Positions 7,796 to 18,014 of a DNA stretch of 64,000 bases are shown here, piece by piece. Under the pieces are notes generated by a model. It had not been told where the DNA came from. It ran no database searches and saw only the letters and a list, made by a program, of their open reading frames with translations. The stretch's first letter is position 1. The number at the start of each line of letters is the position of its first letter. Origin of the DNA: Leifsonia sp. Root1293 (lineage in GTDB: Bacteria > Actinomycetota > Actinomycetes > Actinomycetales > Microbacteriaceae); the NCBI RefSeq assembly GCF_001425325.1, contig NZ_LMEH01000001.1, positions 977,898 to 1,041,897 on the forward strand, written 5' to 3'. The translations under genes were made by a program, and so were the position numbers.

Positions 7796-8614
7796 TCAGG
7801 ATGCCGGCGTGGTGACCGTCGGCGTGTCGACGGCTCCGCCGAAGCGGCGGTTGCGGGAGGCGTAGAGCTCGATGGCCTGCCACAGCTCCGTGCGGCCGAA
7901 GTCCGGCCAGAGCGTGTCGAGGAAGACCATCTCGGCGTAGGCGGACTGCCAGAGCAGGAAGTTGGAGGTGCGCTGTTCCCCCGAGCTGCGCACGAACAGG
8001 TCGACGTCGGGCATCTCGGGCGTGTACAGGCGCTTCGCGATCAACTTCTCCGACACCGCGGACGGGCGGATGCGACCGGCGGCCACATCGTCGGCGATCG
8101 AGCGCACGGCATCCGTGATCTCGTTGCGTCCGCCGTAGTTGACGCACATGGTCAGCGTGAGCGCGCTGTTGCCGGCCGTCATCTGCTCGGCGAACTGCAG
8201 TTCCTCGATGACGCTCTTCCAGAGTCGCGGCTTGCGACCGGCCCACCGGATGCGCACGCCCCACTCGTTGAGCTGGTCGCGCCGCCGATGCAGCACGTCG
8301 CGGTTGTAGCCCATGAGGAAGCGCACCTCGTCGGGCGATCGCTTCCAGTTCTCGGTGGAGAAGGCGTAGACGCTGAGGTGCTTGACCCCGATCTGCAGGG
8401 CGCCGGCGACGACGTCGAGCAGGGCCACCTCGCCGGCCTTGTGGCCCTCGATGCGGGTGAGCCCGCGCTGGTTGGCCCAGCGCCCGTTGCCGTCCATGAC
8501 GATGGCGACGTGCTCTGGCACGGCCTTCCTCGGCAGTTCGGGCGGATACAGCCCGGTCCAGTCGACGGGCACGTAGGGAACGGCATCCTTGTGCGTGTAG
8601 GGCTTGGGGCTCAC
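7796..8614 (-). CDS. uppS: Isoprenyl transferase (cis-prenyltransferase, UPP synthase family)
   Basis: This enzyme condenses isopentenyl diphosphate onto an allylic diphosphate in cis to make polyprenyl diphosphate, the lipid carrier for cell-wall synthesis. The 272-residue product has the catalytic aspartate in [11 protein letters not shown] (D41), the FSTENWKRS motif, and the C-terminal [21 protein letters not shown] region with the product-binding arginines. I chose the GTG at 8614, which overlaps the recO stop in a GTGA; an upstream in-frame ATG at 8668 would lie inside recO. Actinobacteria often have more than one such enzyme, so chain length is uncertain. Confidence 0.93.
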   Translation of the reverse strand: MSPKPYTHKDAVPYVPVDWTGLYPPELPRKAVPEHVAIVMDGNGRWANQRGLTRIEGHKAGEVALLDVVAGALQIGVKHLSVYAFSTENWKRSPDEVRFLMGYNRDVLHRRRDQLNEWGVRIRWAGRKPRLWKSVIEELQFAEQMTAGNSALTLTMCVNYGGRNEITDAVRSIADDVAAGRIRPSAVSEKLIAKRLYTPEMPDVDLFVRSSGEQRTSNFLLWQSAYAEMVFLDTLWPDFGRTELWQAIELYASRNRRFGGAVDTPTVTTPAS

Positions 8615-9342
8615 GAGCTCTCCCGGGAGACGTGCGGCAGCGAGCGCAGACCGCGCTCGAGGTGCCACTGGGCGTAGGCGGCCACGATGCCGCTGGTCTT
8701 GGACCTGGTCGACTCGGATGCCGCTTCCGCGGTCGGCCAGTCACCCTCGACGAGGGCGCCGAGCAGGCTGATCGTGACGGCGTCCACCTTGGGGGCGCCG
8801 GGAGGAGCGCAGGTGTCGCAGACCACTCCGCCCAGCTGAACCACGATGGAGTGATGGGGACCCACCCTCGCGCAGCGCGCGCAGTCGGTGAAGGTGGGAG
8901 CCCAGCCGGCGACCGAGAGGGCTCGGAGCAGGTAGGAGTCCAGAGTGAGGGTCGGAGCGTGCTCGCGGCGCGACAGCGACCGCAACGCTCCCACCAGCAG
9001 CAGGTACTGCTGCAGAGAGCCCTCGGACTCGGTGACCCGATCGGCGGTCTCCACCATGACCGACGCAGCCGTGTAGCTGCCGTAGTCGTCGGTGATCAGG
9101 GTGCCGTAGGACCCGAGCGACTCGGCCTGGGTGATCACATCGAGGGTGCGACCCTCCCAGAGCTGCACGTCGGCGACCATGAACGGCTCGAGCCTCGCTC
9201 CGAACTTCGAGGCCGTGCGTCGCACGCCCTTGGCGACGGCGCGCACCTTGCCGTGCTGCCTGGTGAGCATGGTGACGATCCGGTCGGCTTCACCCAGCTT
9301 GTGGGTGCGCAGCACGACGGCTTCATCACGGTAGACAGGCAC
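8611..9342 (-). CDS. recO: DNA repair protein RecO
   Basis: RecO loads RecA on gapped DNA in the RecFOR pathway. The 243-residue product begins with the OB-fold segment [20 protein letters not shown] and includes a four-cysteine zinc site made of CARC and CDTC, followed by the helical C-terminal domain. The start is GTG at 9342; the longer frame to 9867 is opposite the TRIC-type gene and not credible as coding. The stop overlaps the start of uppS, so the two form a coupled pair, a common actinobacterial arrangement. Confidence 0.93.
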   Translation of the reverse strand: MPVYRDEAVVLRTHKLGEADRIVTMLTRQHGKVRAVAKGVRRTASKFGARLEPFMVADVQLWEGRTLDVITQAESLGSYGTLITDDYGSYTAASVMVETADRVTESEGSLQQYLLLVGALRSLSRREHAPTLTLDSYLLRALSVAGWAPTFTDCARCARVGPHHSIVVQLGGVVCDTCAPPGAPKVDAVTISLLGALVEGDWPTAEAASESTRSKTSGIVAAYAQWHLERGLRSLPHVSRESS

Positions 9343-9412
9343 CCTTCGATCATCCCACTGCCGCGACACGACATCGCGCGGGGCGGGCCGACTCAGTTGA
9401 TATACATGACGG

Positions 9413-10072
9413 GTGCACACGGCCCTCTTCACCATCCCCCTCTGGCTCGACCTGACTGCCGTCGCCATCGGTGCCATCCAGGGCGCGATGTTCTCCGGCC
9501 GCCTGAAGGAGCACCGCATCGACCTGCTCGGGGTCACCATCATCGGCGTCGTCGTCGGCCTCGGGGGTGGTCTGCTGCGCGACCTGCTGCTGAACGTTCC
9601 CCTCGCCCTCATCCAGAACAACTGGTACCTCATCGTGGCCACCGTCGCCGCGATCATCGGCATGCTGCTGCAGCGCGCGTTCGCCCGCCTCAATCCGCTG
9701 ATCATCGCGCTCGACGCTGTCACGATCGGCCTGTTCGGCGCGATCGGCACGACCAAGGCGCTCTCGTTCGGCGTGCCCGTCGTGCCCGCTGTCTTCGTCG
9801 GCGTCGTCGCGGCCGTCGGCGGCTCGATCCTGCGCGACATGATGCTGAACCTGCCGATCGCGCTCATGCACGTCGGGTCGCTCTATGCGGTGGCGGCCGC
9901 GGCGGGCACGATCCTGTTGGTCGCGCTCGCCGCAGCCGGGGTCGAGATCACCGTCGCGGGGATCGCCTGCGTGGCGGTGACGACTCTCATCCGACTGTTG
10001 GCGGTGAGATTCGGTTGGAGCCTGCCCGAGCAGCGCGCCATCGGCAGCTGGATGCGGTGGCGGCGAGCCTAG
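9413..10072 (+). CDS. TRIC-type trimeric intracellular cation channel family protein (UPF0126/YicG-like)
   Basis: The 219-residue product is an integral membrane protein with about seven hydrophobic segments and two internal repeats. Each repeat carries the family glycine-rich motif, [11 protein letters not shown] and [11 protein letters not shown], next to a charged LRD. Bacterial members of this fold form trimeric cation-permeable channels. The GTG start at 9413 has no Shine-Dalgarno; TATACA ends six bases before it, so the mRNA may be leaderless. It stands alone between recO and leuA on the opposite strand. Confidence 0.88.
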   Translation: MHTALFTIPLWLDLTAVAIGAIQGAMFSGRLKEHRIDLLGVTIIGVVVGLGGGLLRDLLLNVPLALIQNNWYLIVATVAAIIGMLLQRAFARLNPLIIALDAVTIGLFGAIGTTKALSFGVPVVPAVFVGVVAAVGGSILRDMMLNLPIALMHVGSLYAVAAAAGTILLVALAAAGVEITVAGIACVAVTTLIRLLAVRFGWSLPEQRAIGSWMRWRRA

Positions 10073-10140
10073 ACAGCCGCCCGCCGGGCGCTACTCGATC
10101 AGCGGAGCCGAGTGCGGGCGGTCGTCAGCGAGCAATGAGC

Positions 10141-11976
<1,836 letters not shown>

Positions 11977-11992
<16 letters not shown>

Positions 11993-12021
11993 CAGCTAAG
12001 AAGAAGGAAGCCGTGGAACAC
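11977..12021 (-). CDS. leuL: leuA leader peptide (14 residues, three consecutive CTT Leu codons)
   Basis: The ORF reads MFHGFLLLSCRDES and uses a GTG start. Its three adjacent leucines are all CTT, a codon that the neighbouring high-GC genes rarely use, as expected for a sensor of leucyl-tRNA charging. The stop TAA lies in the loop between two arms of a perfect 10-bp RNA stem. TAACCT sits six bases before the GTG and there is no ribosome-binding site, so the peptide is probably translated from a leaderless mRNA. Leader peptides of this kind are known for leucine genes in several bacteria; the symbol is given by analogy. Confidence 0.72.
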
Positions 12022-12027
12022 ACCCTC

Positions 12028-12033
12028 AGGTTA
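12028..12033 (-). promoter_or_regulatory. -10 box (TAACCT) of the leuL-leuA transcript
   Basis: TAACCT ends six bases before the leader-peptide GTG. A GTGACG lies about 18 bases further upstream as a possible -35. Transcription would begin at or next to the GTG. Confidence 0.5.
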
Positions 12034-12136
12034 GCATCGCGTCCGCCGGGTCGTCACGCGGGATCGCTTTCGTTACAGCCATGCAATGCGTGCGCGGAGA
12101 CGACGCCCTCCGCCATACTGAGCCCAGGAGGCCCCG

Positions 12137-12754
12137 ATGACGAACCCTCATGCCCGACGTCTCGCACTGATCGCGATCGTGGCGACGGTGCTGGCTGGAA
12201 CGTCCGCATGTACGGATGCCGGCTCATCCCCGGCTCCCGCTGCGTCGGTCGAAGACGAGTTCACCGTCACGACCTTGGTCATCGACCGAGTGGACACCGG
12301 CCCCGTTCTCTGCCTCGGTGCTGTATTCCAATCGAACCCTCCGGGCTGCAGCGGTGTGCCGATCGCCGGATGGGACTGGGACGCTGTCGGCATCGAAGAA
12401 AGCCGCCGTGGGACCACGTGGGGAGGCGACTATGCAGTTCAGGGAACGTGGGATGGATCGACGTTCACTCTGACCCGGCCGGCTGAGCCAGCCGAAGACG
12501 GTTCACGTCCACCCGGCGCCACGAGCACGACGCGTCCCCTGCAGACTCCGGTCCCGCGCACCGCTGAGGAACTCGACGCGATCCGCATCGCCGTGTCGGC
12601 GCATCCGGGTGTCGTGATGACCGGAATCGAGACGACTCCCGACCGCGTGCTGCTCACAGTGGCCTACGACGATGGTGATCTTCAAGCCTCTCTCGACGAG
12701 GAGTACGGGAGCGGCACTGTTCTGGTCTCGTCTGCGCTCTCCCCGGTGTCGTGA
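12137..12754 (+). CDS. Putative secreted lipoprotein of unknown function
   Basis: The 205-residue product has a type II signal peptide (basic start, hydrophobic LALIAIVATVLAGTSAC) whose cysteine would be lipidated. The mature protein has two further cysteines (CLGAVFQSNPPGC), a tryptophan-rich GWDWDAVG stretch, a proline/threonine linker, and a C-terminal alpha/beta segment ending LDEEYGSGTVLVSSAL. I do not recognise a functional domain. A perfect AGGAGG (12126-12131) lies five bases before the ATG, in contrast to the leaderless genes around it. It is a single-gene unit closed by a strong hairpin. Confidence 0.82.
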   Translation: MTNPHARRLALIAIVATVLAGTSACTDAGSSPAPAASVEDEFTVTTLVIDRVDTGPVLCLGAVFQSNPPGCSGVPIAGWDWDAVGIEESRRGTTWGGDYAVQGTWDGSTFTLTRPAEPAEDGSRPPGATSTTRPLQTPVPRTAEELDAIRIAVSAHPGVVMTGIETTPDRVLLTVAYDDGDLQASLDEEYGSGTVLVSSALSPVS

Positions 12755-12781
12755 CCTCGACGCTCGTGCCCGCATGAGCCT

Positions 12782-12820
12782 GAGCGGGCGCATCGACGAT
12801 GCGATGCGCCCGCTCCCCCT
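12782..12820 (+). terminator. Intrinsic-type terminator after the lipoprotein gene
   Basis: A 14-bp perfect stem, GAGCGGGCGCATCG (12782-12795) with its complement at 12802-12815, has a six-base loop and is followed by CCCCCTT. It lies between the lipoprotein gene and the convergent ABC permease gene. Confidence 0.75.
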
Positions 12821-12866
12821 TACTCGATCGCTGGCCCCCCAGACGACCGAGATTCTCATGTACGGC

Positions 12867-14279
12867 TCAGTCGACGGCGAGGGCGACGACGGGTGAGACC
12901 GTCGTGGCGCGCCGCGCTGGAGCCACGGATGCCGCCAGCGTGAGCACGACCCCGGCCAGCACGGTGATTCCGATGATCGCCCAGGGCAGCGACGGCGCGG
13001 CGATGCCGTGCACGATCGACCCGAGCATGGATTGCGCAGCCGCCCAGCCGTAGAAGACGCCGAGGACCAGGCCGAGCCCGATGGCGGCCACGGTCATCTG
13101 AGCGCTCTCGGCGACGATCATCGAGCGCACCTGCCGGCCGGTGAAGCCCAGCGCCCGCAGCAGGCCGAGTTCACGGGTGCGCTGCAGCACGCTCAACGAC
13201 AGGTTGTTGATCATGCCGATGGCCGCGATGACGGCCGAGAACCCGACGAGGCCGGTGAAGATGGCCGTGGTCACCGTGAGCGTCTGGTCGATGGCGGCCA
13301 GGGCCATCGGTTCGTCGGCGAACTCGGTGACGATCATGTCGCGATAGCTCTGCATGGCCACGGCGAACATCGTGACGAGTGTCACACCGATCACGAGCCC
13401 GATGGTGGCGCGCGATGATCGATCGGGGAAGCGCACGGCGTTCTCGGCCGCGAGCCTGGCCGGAGGCCGGGTGCCCAGCATCCGCCCCACCAGGGTCAGG
13501 ACGGGCGGCATGATGATGTGCGCGCCGACGATGATGCCAGTGAAGGAGAACACTCCCCCGAAGAACGCGATGAACAGGCCGAAGACCGAGACGAGGCCGA
13601 CGACGACGCCGAGTGCCACCAGACCGAGGCCGATGACGAACAGGACGATCGCAGCCACGTTGCGGCCGGTGCGGCGCACCGCCTCTTCCCGCGTGGCCTC
13701 CACGGACGCGCCGGTGGCTGCGAGAGGGGTGACCGCGGTCACCTTGCGTGAGCCGACCCAGGCGGCCGCCCAGGTCGTGATGGCCACGACTCCGACGGGC
13801 AACAGGATCACCGGGTCGAGGAAGGAGTACTCCAACTCCGGCAGCCAGCCCTGTGCCATGCCGATCACGACGGTGGTGACGGCGATGAGGATGCCGAGGG
13901 CCAGTCCGAGCGCCGAGCCGAGCAGACCCACGATGAGGCCCTCGGTCGCGCCGCTGCGCCGCACGGTCTTCGCCTGGGCGCCGATCAGACGCAGCAGTGC
14001 GATCTCCCGAACGCGACCAGCGATGATCGTCGAGAAGGTGTTGGCTGTGACGATGGCGCCGACGTAGACGGCGATGAGGGTGAAGACCGAGGTGACGACG
14101 GTGAGGATGGCGCGCACCGTCGCCGAGCCCTCCGTCATGCCCGAGGAGTCGACGACGGTGCTGATGAGGCCTGTCGCCTCGAGGAGCACCACGCCGAAGG
14201 TCGCACTCAGCGATGCGACGACGATGCTGGAGACGTGATCGCGTGGGCGACCGGTCAGACGGGCGGCGTTCGCACTCAT
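12867..14279 (-). CDS. ABC transporter permease, FtsX/MacB-like
   Basis: The 470-residue membrane protein has two FtsX-type modules. Each has a long helix after an extracellular region, with the conserved REIALLRLIGA (first) and TRELGLLRALGF (second) segments that contact the ATPase. Such systems export lipoproteins, peptides or antibiotics, or act as mechanotransducers, and do not import. It begins in an ATGA overlap with the ATPase gene. The adjacent two-component system on the same strand makes an envelope-stress or antimicrobial-peptide response plausible, but no substrate is indicated. Confidence 0.88.
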   Translation of the reverse strand: MSANAARLTGRPRDHVSSIVVASLSATFGVVLLEATGLISTVVDSSGMTEGSATVRAILTVVTSVFTLIAVYVGAIVTANTFSTIIAGRVREIALLRLIGAQAKTVRRSGATEGLIVGLLGSALGLALGILIAVTTVVIGMAQGWLPELEYSFLDPVILLPVGVVAITTWAAAWVGSRKVTAVTPLAATGASVEATREEAVRRTGRNVAAIVLFVIGLGLVALGVVVGLVSVFGLFIAFFGGVFSFTGIIVGAHIIMPPVLTLVGRMLGTRPPARLAAENAVRFPDRSSRATIGLVIGVTLVTMFAVAMQSYRDMIVTEFADEPMALAAIDQTLTVTTAIFTGLVGFSAVIAAIGMINNLSLSVLQRTRELGLLRALGFTGRQVRSMIVAESAQMTVAAIGLGLVLGVFYGWAAAQSMLGSIVHGIAAPSLPWAIIGITVLAGVVLTLAASVAPARRATTVSPVVALAVD

Positions 14280-15037
14280 GCCGCAGCCTCCATTCCGAGC
14301 ATGATGCCCGAGATCTCCTCGGCGGACGCGCCGGGTCGGTCATCGACGACGCGGCCGTCGGCGAGGAACAGGATCCGATCGGCGTGGCTCGCCGCGATGG
14401 GGTCGTGAGTGACCATGGCGATGCTCTGGCCGTACTCGCGGGCGGCCGTGGCCAGCAGGGCGAGCACCTCGCGTCCTGTGCGCGAGTCGAGGCTGCCCGT
14501 CGGCTCGTCGGCGAAGACCAGGTCGGGTCTCGTGGCGAGGGCTCGGGCGATCGCGACGCGCTGCTGCTGGCCGCCCGAGAGTTCATGCGGCCTGTGGGTC
14601 AGACGCGACTGCAGTCCGAGCGACTCGTAGAGACGCTCGATCCACGCCTTCTCCTCGGCCGTGGGGCGGCGTCCATCGAGTTCGAACGGCAGCATGACGT
14701 TGGCGCGCACGTCGAGGGTCGGCACGAGGTTGAACGACTGGAAGACGAAGCCGACCCGACGGCGGCGCAGCAGCGTGAGCTGGCTGTCGCCGAGCTGCGA
14801 GATCTCGGTGTCGCCGAGCCACACCTCGCCGGAGGTCGGTGAGTCCAGGCCGGCCATGAGGTGCATGAGCGTCGACTTGCCCGAACCGCTCGGCCCCATG
14901 ATCGCAGTGAATTCGCCCCGACGGATGCCGATGGACACGTCGTCGAGAGCGGTGACGGTACCGGCTCCCGTGCCGAAGGACTTGCTGAGGCGGGCGACGC
15001 GGGCGACGAGCCCGAGGTCTGAGGTCTGAATCTGCAT
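14276..15037 (-). CDS. ABC transporter ATP-binding protein, MacB/LolD-like
   Basis: The 253-residue ATPase has all ABC motifs: Walker [11 protein letters not shown]-loop [10 protein letters not shown], signature LSGGQQQR, Walker B LVFADEP with the following LDSRTG D-loop, and the switch histidine in MVTHD. The sequence is typical of ATPases paired with FtsX-like permeases. I chose the ATG at 15037 because the extra N-terminal residues of the longer frame are not family-like. TAGCGT lies seven bases before this ATG, suggesting a leaderless start. Its stop overlaps the permease start (ATGA). Confidence 0.92.
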   Translation of the reverse strand: MQIQTSDLGLVARVARLSKSFGTGAGTVTALDDVSIGIRRGEFTAIMGPSGSGKSTLMHLMAGLDSPTSGEVWLGDTEISQLGDSQLTLLRRRRVGFVFQSFNLVPTLDVRANVMLPFELDGRRPTAEEKAWIERLYESLGLQSRLTHRPHELSGGQQQRVAIARALATRPDLVFADEPTGSLDSRTGREVLALLATAAREYGQSIAMVTHDPIAASHADRILFLADGRVVDDRPGASAEEISGIMLGMEAAA

Positions 15038-15113
15038 GTCTTCGACGCTACGGAACCTGCGAGAGCAGGAGATCGGGCTGAGGGAGCATCCGGTGTACAT
15101 CGGAAGGATGATG

Positions 15114-15164
15114 TTGGTGGTCTCGATACGCGAGCTCCTGCGTCGCTCGCTGCTCGACCAGCGG
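15114..15164. repeat. Extragenic palindromic (REP-like) element
   Basis: The segment TTGGTGGTCTCGATACGCGA through CGCTCGCTGCTCGACCAGCG is an imperfect palindrome whose outer arms are TGGTCTCGATACG and CTGCTCGACCA. It closely resembles the abundant GGTGGTCTCGATACGC...GCTCGACCACC elements scattered between genes in Microbacteriaceae and related genomes. It separates the two-component genes from the ABC genes and may act as a stem in their mRNA. Confidence 0.6.
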
Positions 15165-15181
15165 GCGAGGGCGGGGCGGGG

Positions 15182-15850
15182 CTAGTCGACGAGGGCGTTC
15201 TCGTAGGCGTAGACGACGAGCTGCACCCTGTCGCGGAGCGCGAGCTTGGTCAGGATGCGCGACACGTGGGTCTTCACCGTGGCCTCACTGAGGAACTCGG
15301 CCGCGGCGATCTCCGCGTTGCTCAGCCCCTTGGCCGCCAGCACGAAGATCTCGCGCTCGCGAGGAGTCAGCCCGGCGAAGGCCGCGGGCTGCGCCACCGC
15401 ATCCGGAGCCGCCTGGAACTCCTCGAACAGGCGTCTGGTGGCTGATGCGGCGATCACGGCGTTGCCAGCGTGCACCGTGCGGATGGAGGCGAGCAGGAAC
15501 TCGGGGTCCGCGTCTTTCAGGACGAATCCGCTCGCACCGGCACGGATCGCCCGCGCGGCGCTCTCGTCGAGGTCGAAGGTCGTGAGCACGATGATGCGCG
15601 GTCCCGGGCCTGCGGCATCCGCGGCGCTCCGGATGATCTCCGCCGTCGCTTGAATGCCGTCGAGTTCGGGCATGCGGATGTCCATGAGCATGACGTCGGG
15701 CTGCACGGACGCGGCGAGCTGCACGGCCTCACGCCCGTTCGCCGCCTCGCCGACGAACTCGAGGTCGGGCTGAGACGAGATCAGCATGCGGATGCCGGCG
15801 CGGAAGAGTGCCTGATCGTCGACGAGTGCCACCCGGATGCGAGCCGTCAT
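15182..15850 (-). CDS. NarL/LuxR-family response regulator
   Basis: The 222-residue product has an N-terminal receiver domain with acidic pair D11/D12 and phospho-acceptor D57 in LMDIRMP. A C-terminal LuxR-type helix-turn-helix follows (GLTPREREIFVLAAKGLSN and ATVKTHVSRILTKL). It begins in an ATGA overlap with the histidine kinase gene and must be its partner. The downstream ABC exporter on the same strand is the likeliest visible target, by position only. Confidence 0.93.
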   Translation of the reverse strand: MTARIRVALVDDQALFRAGIRMLISSQPDLEFVGEAANGREAVQLAASVQPDVMLMDIRMPELDGIQATAEIIRSAADAAGPGPRIIVLTTFDLDESAARAIRAGASGFVLKDADPEFLLASIRTVHAGNAVIAASATRRLFEEFQAAPDAVAQPAAFAGLTPREREIFVLAAKGLSNAEIAAAEFLSEATVKTHVSRILTKLALRDRVQLVVYAYENALVD

Positions 15851-17115
15851 GACGACGTCTCCCGCTGGATCGCCGGAATGCTGGCCTCGACCACGAACCG
15901 GTCGGGCTCCGATGCACTGCGACCGGCTTCGAGCGTGCCACCGGCCAGGGCGGCGCGCTCCTGCATGCCGGGCAGCCCATGGCCGAACGAGCCGCCGGAC
16001 TGCGCGGCTTCATCCGCTCGCACAGTGTTCTGCACTGCGATGCGCAGGGCATCATCGGTCCAGGCGAGGGCGAGACGCACCGGCGCGTCTGGCTCGCCGT
16101 GCCGCAGGGCGTTCGTGAGGGCCTCCTGCACGATGCGGTAAGCCGCGATCTCGTGCCCGGCGCCCAGTGAGCGCGGCTCCCCCGATCGCGTCAGCTCCAC
16201 GACCATGCCCGTTGCACGCAACTGCTCGACGAGGCCGTCGATGTCGTCGAGGCGGGGCTGCGGCGAGTCCGACCCGTCATGGCGCAGTTCGGCCAGCAGC
16301 AGACGGACGTCGCCCAGGGCGGTGCGCGCCGTGCCGGCGATGGTCGCGAGGGCCGTGGACTGCACAGCGGCCGGATCCGGACCGACGGATGCCGCGTAGC
16401 GCGCACCGTCGGCTTGGGCGATGACGACGGCGAGCGAGTGCGCCACCACGTCGTGCATGTCACGGGCGATGCGGGTGCGCTCCTGTTCGACGGCGACCTC
16501 GTATCGGGAACGTTCGTCGGCGATGCGCGCCTCGACCCTGGCGGCCCGGGAGGCCCGGGTCGTGCGGACGAGGGTGCCCAGAGTCCACGAGAGACCGAGA
16601 AGCGCCAGCTGGGAGATGCCGAGGAACAGCACGAGGATCATCGCGCGCGAACCGTCGGTCGTCGGCTCCACGATCGTGGGATCCTCGGCGGCCCGCCACG
16701 CCGGTTGGAAGAAGACGAGATAGGCCGTCGCCACGGCGGAGCCGAGTACTGCGGAGGCCAGGCCGAGCCAGCGCACCAGCCTGCTGCCGTAGGCGGCCGT
16801 CGCGTAGAGCACCCCGAGGATGGCGATGTCGCCGGCGCCGGGGTCGCCGAGCGTCGCGAGTTGGACGATGGCACCGATCCAGGCGACTCCGAGGGCCAGA
16901 CCCGGCGAGATCCGGCGGATCGCCAGTGCGACGCAGAGCACCGCCAGTGCCACGACCGAGGCGACGCCCTGACCGACGCTCACCGTGAGAGCCAGCAGGA
17001 AGAGCAGCGCCGCGGCGCTCAGGTCGAAGGCGAGGCTGCGACCGGGCAACCGCCGCACCAGTCCGGCGTCCGGCGCGACGCCCGCAAGCGCCGGCGCGGG
17101 GTCCGACTGGGACAT
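15847..17115 (-). CDS. Two-component sensor histidine kinase (HisKA_3 type)
   Basis: The 422-residue kinase has five or six hydrophobic segments in its first 200 residues and no large extracellular loop. A dimerisation helix follows with the phospho-histidine in RTRIARDMHDVVAHSLAVV, then a HATPase_c domain (IVQEALTNALRHG and FGHGLPGMQERAALAGG). This layout is common in actinobacterial envelope-stress kinases. I chose the ATG at 17115, which shares a base with the era stop (TGATG), so translation is probably coupled to era. The frame extends to 17157 inside era. The signal sensed is unknown. Confidence 0.92.
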   Translation of the reverse strand: MSQSDPAPALAGVAPDAGLVRRLPGRSLAFDLSAAALLFLLALTVSVGQGVASVVALAVLCVALAIRRISPGLALGVAWIGAIVQLATLGDPGAGDIAILGVLYATAAYGSRLVRWLGLASAVLGSAVATAYLVFFQPAWRAAEDPTIVEPTTDGSRAMILVLFLGISQLALLGLSWTLGTLVRTTRASRAARVEARIADERSRYEVAVEQERTRIARDMHDVVAHSLAVVIAQADGARYAASVGPDPAAVQSTALATIAGTARTALGDVRLLLAELRHDGSDSPQPRLDDIDGLVEQLRATGMVVELTRSGEPRSLGAGHEIAAYRIVQEALTNALRHGEPDAPVRLALAWTDDALRIAVQNTVRADEAAQSGGSFGHGLPGMQERAALAGGTLEAGRSASEPDRFVVEASIPAIQRETSS

Positions 17116-18014
17116 CAGAAGCCGAGCTTGCCGAGCTGCTTCGGGTCGCGCTGCCACTCCTTGGCCACCTTCACCCGCAGGGAGAGGAACACCTTCGAGC
17201 CGACGAGGGGCTCGATCTGAGCGCGCGCCCGGGTGCCGACGTCGGCGAGACGAGACCCGCCCTTGCCGATGATGATGCCCTTCTGGCTGTCCCGCTCGAC
17301 GAAGAGGTTCGCGTAGATCTCGACCAGGTCCTTGTCCTCGCGCTGCACGATGTCATCGATGGTGACGGCGATCGAGTGCGGCAGCTCGTCGCTGACTCCC
17401 TCGAGTGCCGCCTCGCGGATGTACTCCGCGACCCGGTCCTCGAGGCCTTCGTCGGTGACGGCCTCCTCGGGGTAGAGCGGCTGCTCCGACAGCGGCAGGA
17501 GCTTCAGGAGTTCCGCAGTGAGGATGTCGAGCTGTTCTCCGCTCACGGCCGAGAGCGGGATCACGGAGTCCCACTCGCGCAGTTCGCTCACCTTGAGCAG
17601 CTGCGCGGCCACCTTCTGCTTCGAGGCGACGTCGACCTTGGTGACGATCGCGACCTTCCTGGCGCGAGGAAAGGCGTCGAGCTGCTCGTTGATGAACTTG
17701 TCGCCGGGGCCGATGGGCTCGTCGGCCGGGAAGCACATGCCGATGACGTCGACGTCACCGAGGGTCGAGGTGACCAAGCTGTTCAGGCGCTCACCGAGGA
17801 GGGTACGCGGGCGGTGGATGCCCGGAGTATCCACGAGGATCAGCTGCCCGTTCGGACGGTGCACGATGCCCCGGATGGCGCGGCGCGTCGTCTGCGGCTT
17901 GGAACTGGTGATGGCGACCTTCTGGCCCACCAGCGCGTTCGTCAGTGTCGATTTGCCCACATTGGGGCGTCCGACGAACGAGACGAATCCCGCGCGGTAG
18001 TCATTCTCGGTCAT
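17115..18014 (-). CDS. era: GTPase Era
   Basis: Era binds 16S rRNA and is needed for 30S subunit maturation. The 299-residue product has the G1 loop GRPNVGKST (15-23), G3 DTPG, G4 TKVD, and a C-terminal KH domain with IIIGKGGSRL. The ATG at 18014 is preceded by AAGGAG six bases upstream, which decides against the longer frame to 18062. Its start overlaps the end of the CorC-like gene by 14 bases. It closes the conserved phoH-ybeY-corC-era block. Confidence 0.97.
   Translation of the reverse strand: MTENDYRAGFVSFVGRPNVGKSTLTNALVGQKVAITSSKPQTTRRAIRGIVHRPNGQLILVDTPGIHRPRTLLGERLNSLVTSTLGDVDVIGMCFPADEPIGPGDKFINEQLDAFPRARKVAIVTKVDVASKQKVAAQLLKVSELREWDSVIPLSAVSGEQLDILTAELLKLLPLSEQPLYPEEAVTDEGLEDRVAEYIREAALEGVSDELPHSIAVTIDDIVQREDKDLVEIYANLFVERDSQKGIIIGKGGSRLADVGTRARAQIEPLVGSKVFLSLRVKVAKEWQRDPKQLGKLGF

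Noticed and set aside
10077-10121. CCGCCCGC/GCGGGCGG inverted repeat between the TRIC-type gene and leuA as terminator
   Set aside because: Only eight pairs with a 29-base loop and no T-tract; in GC-rich DNA this is weak evidence.
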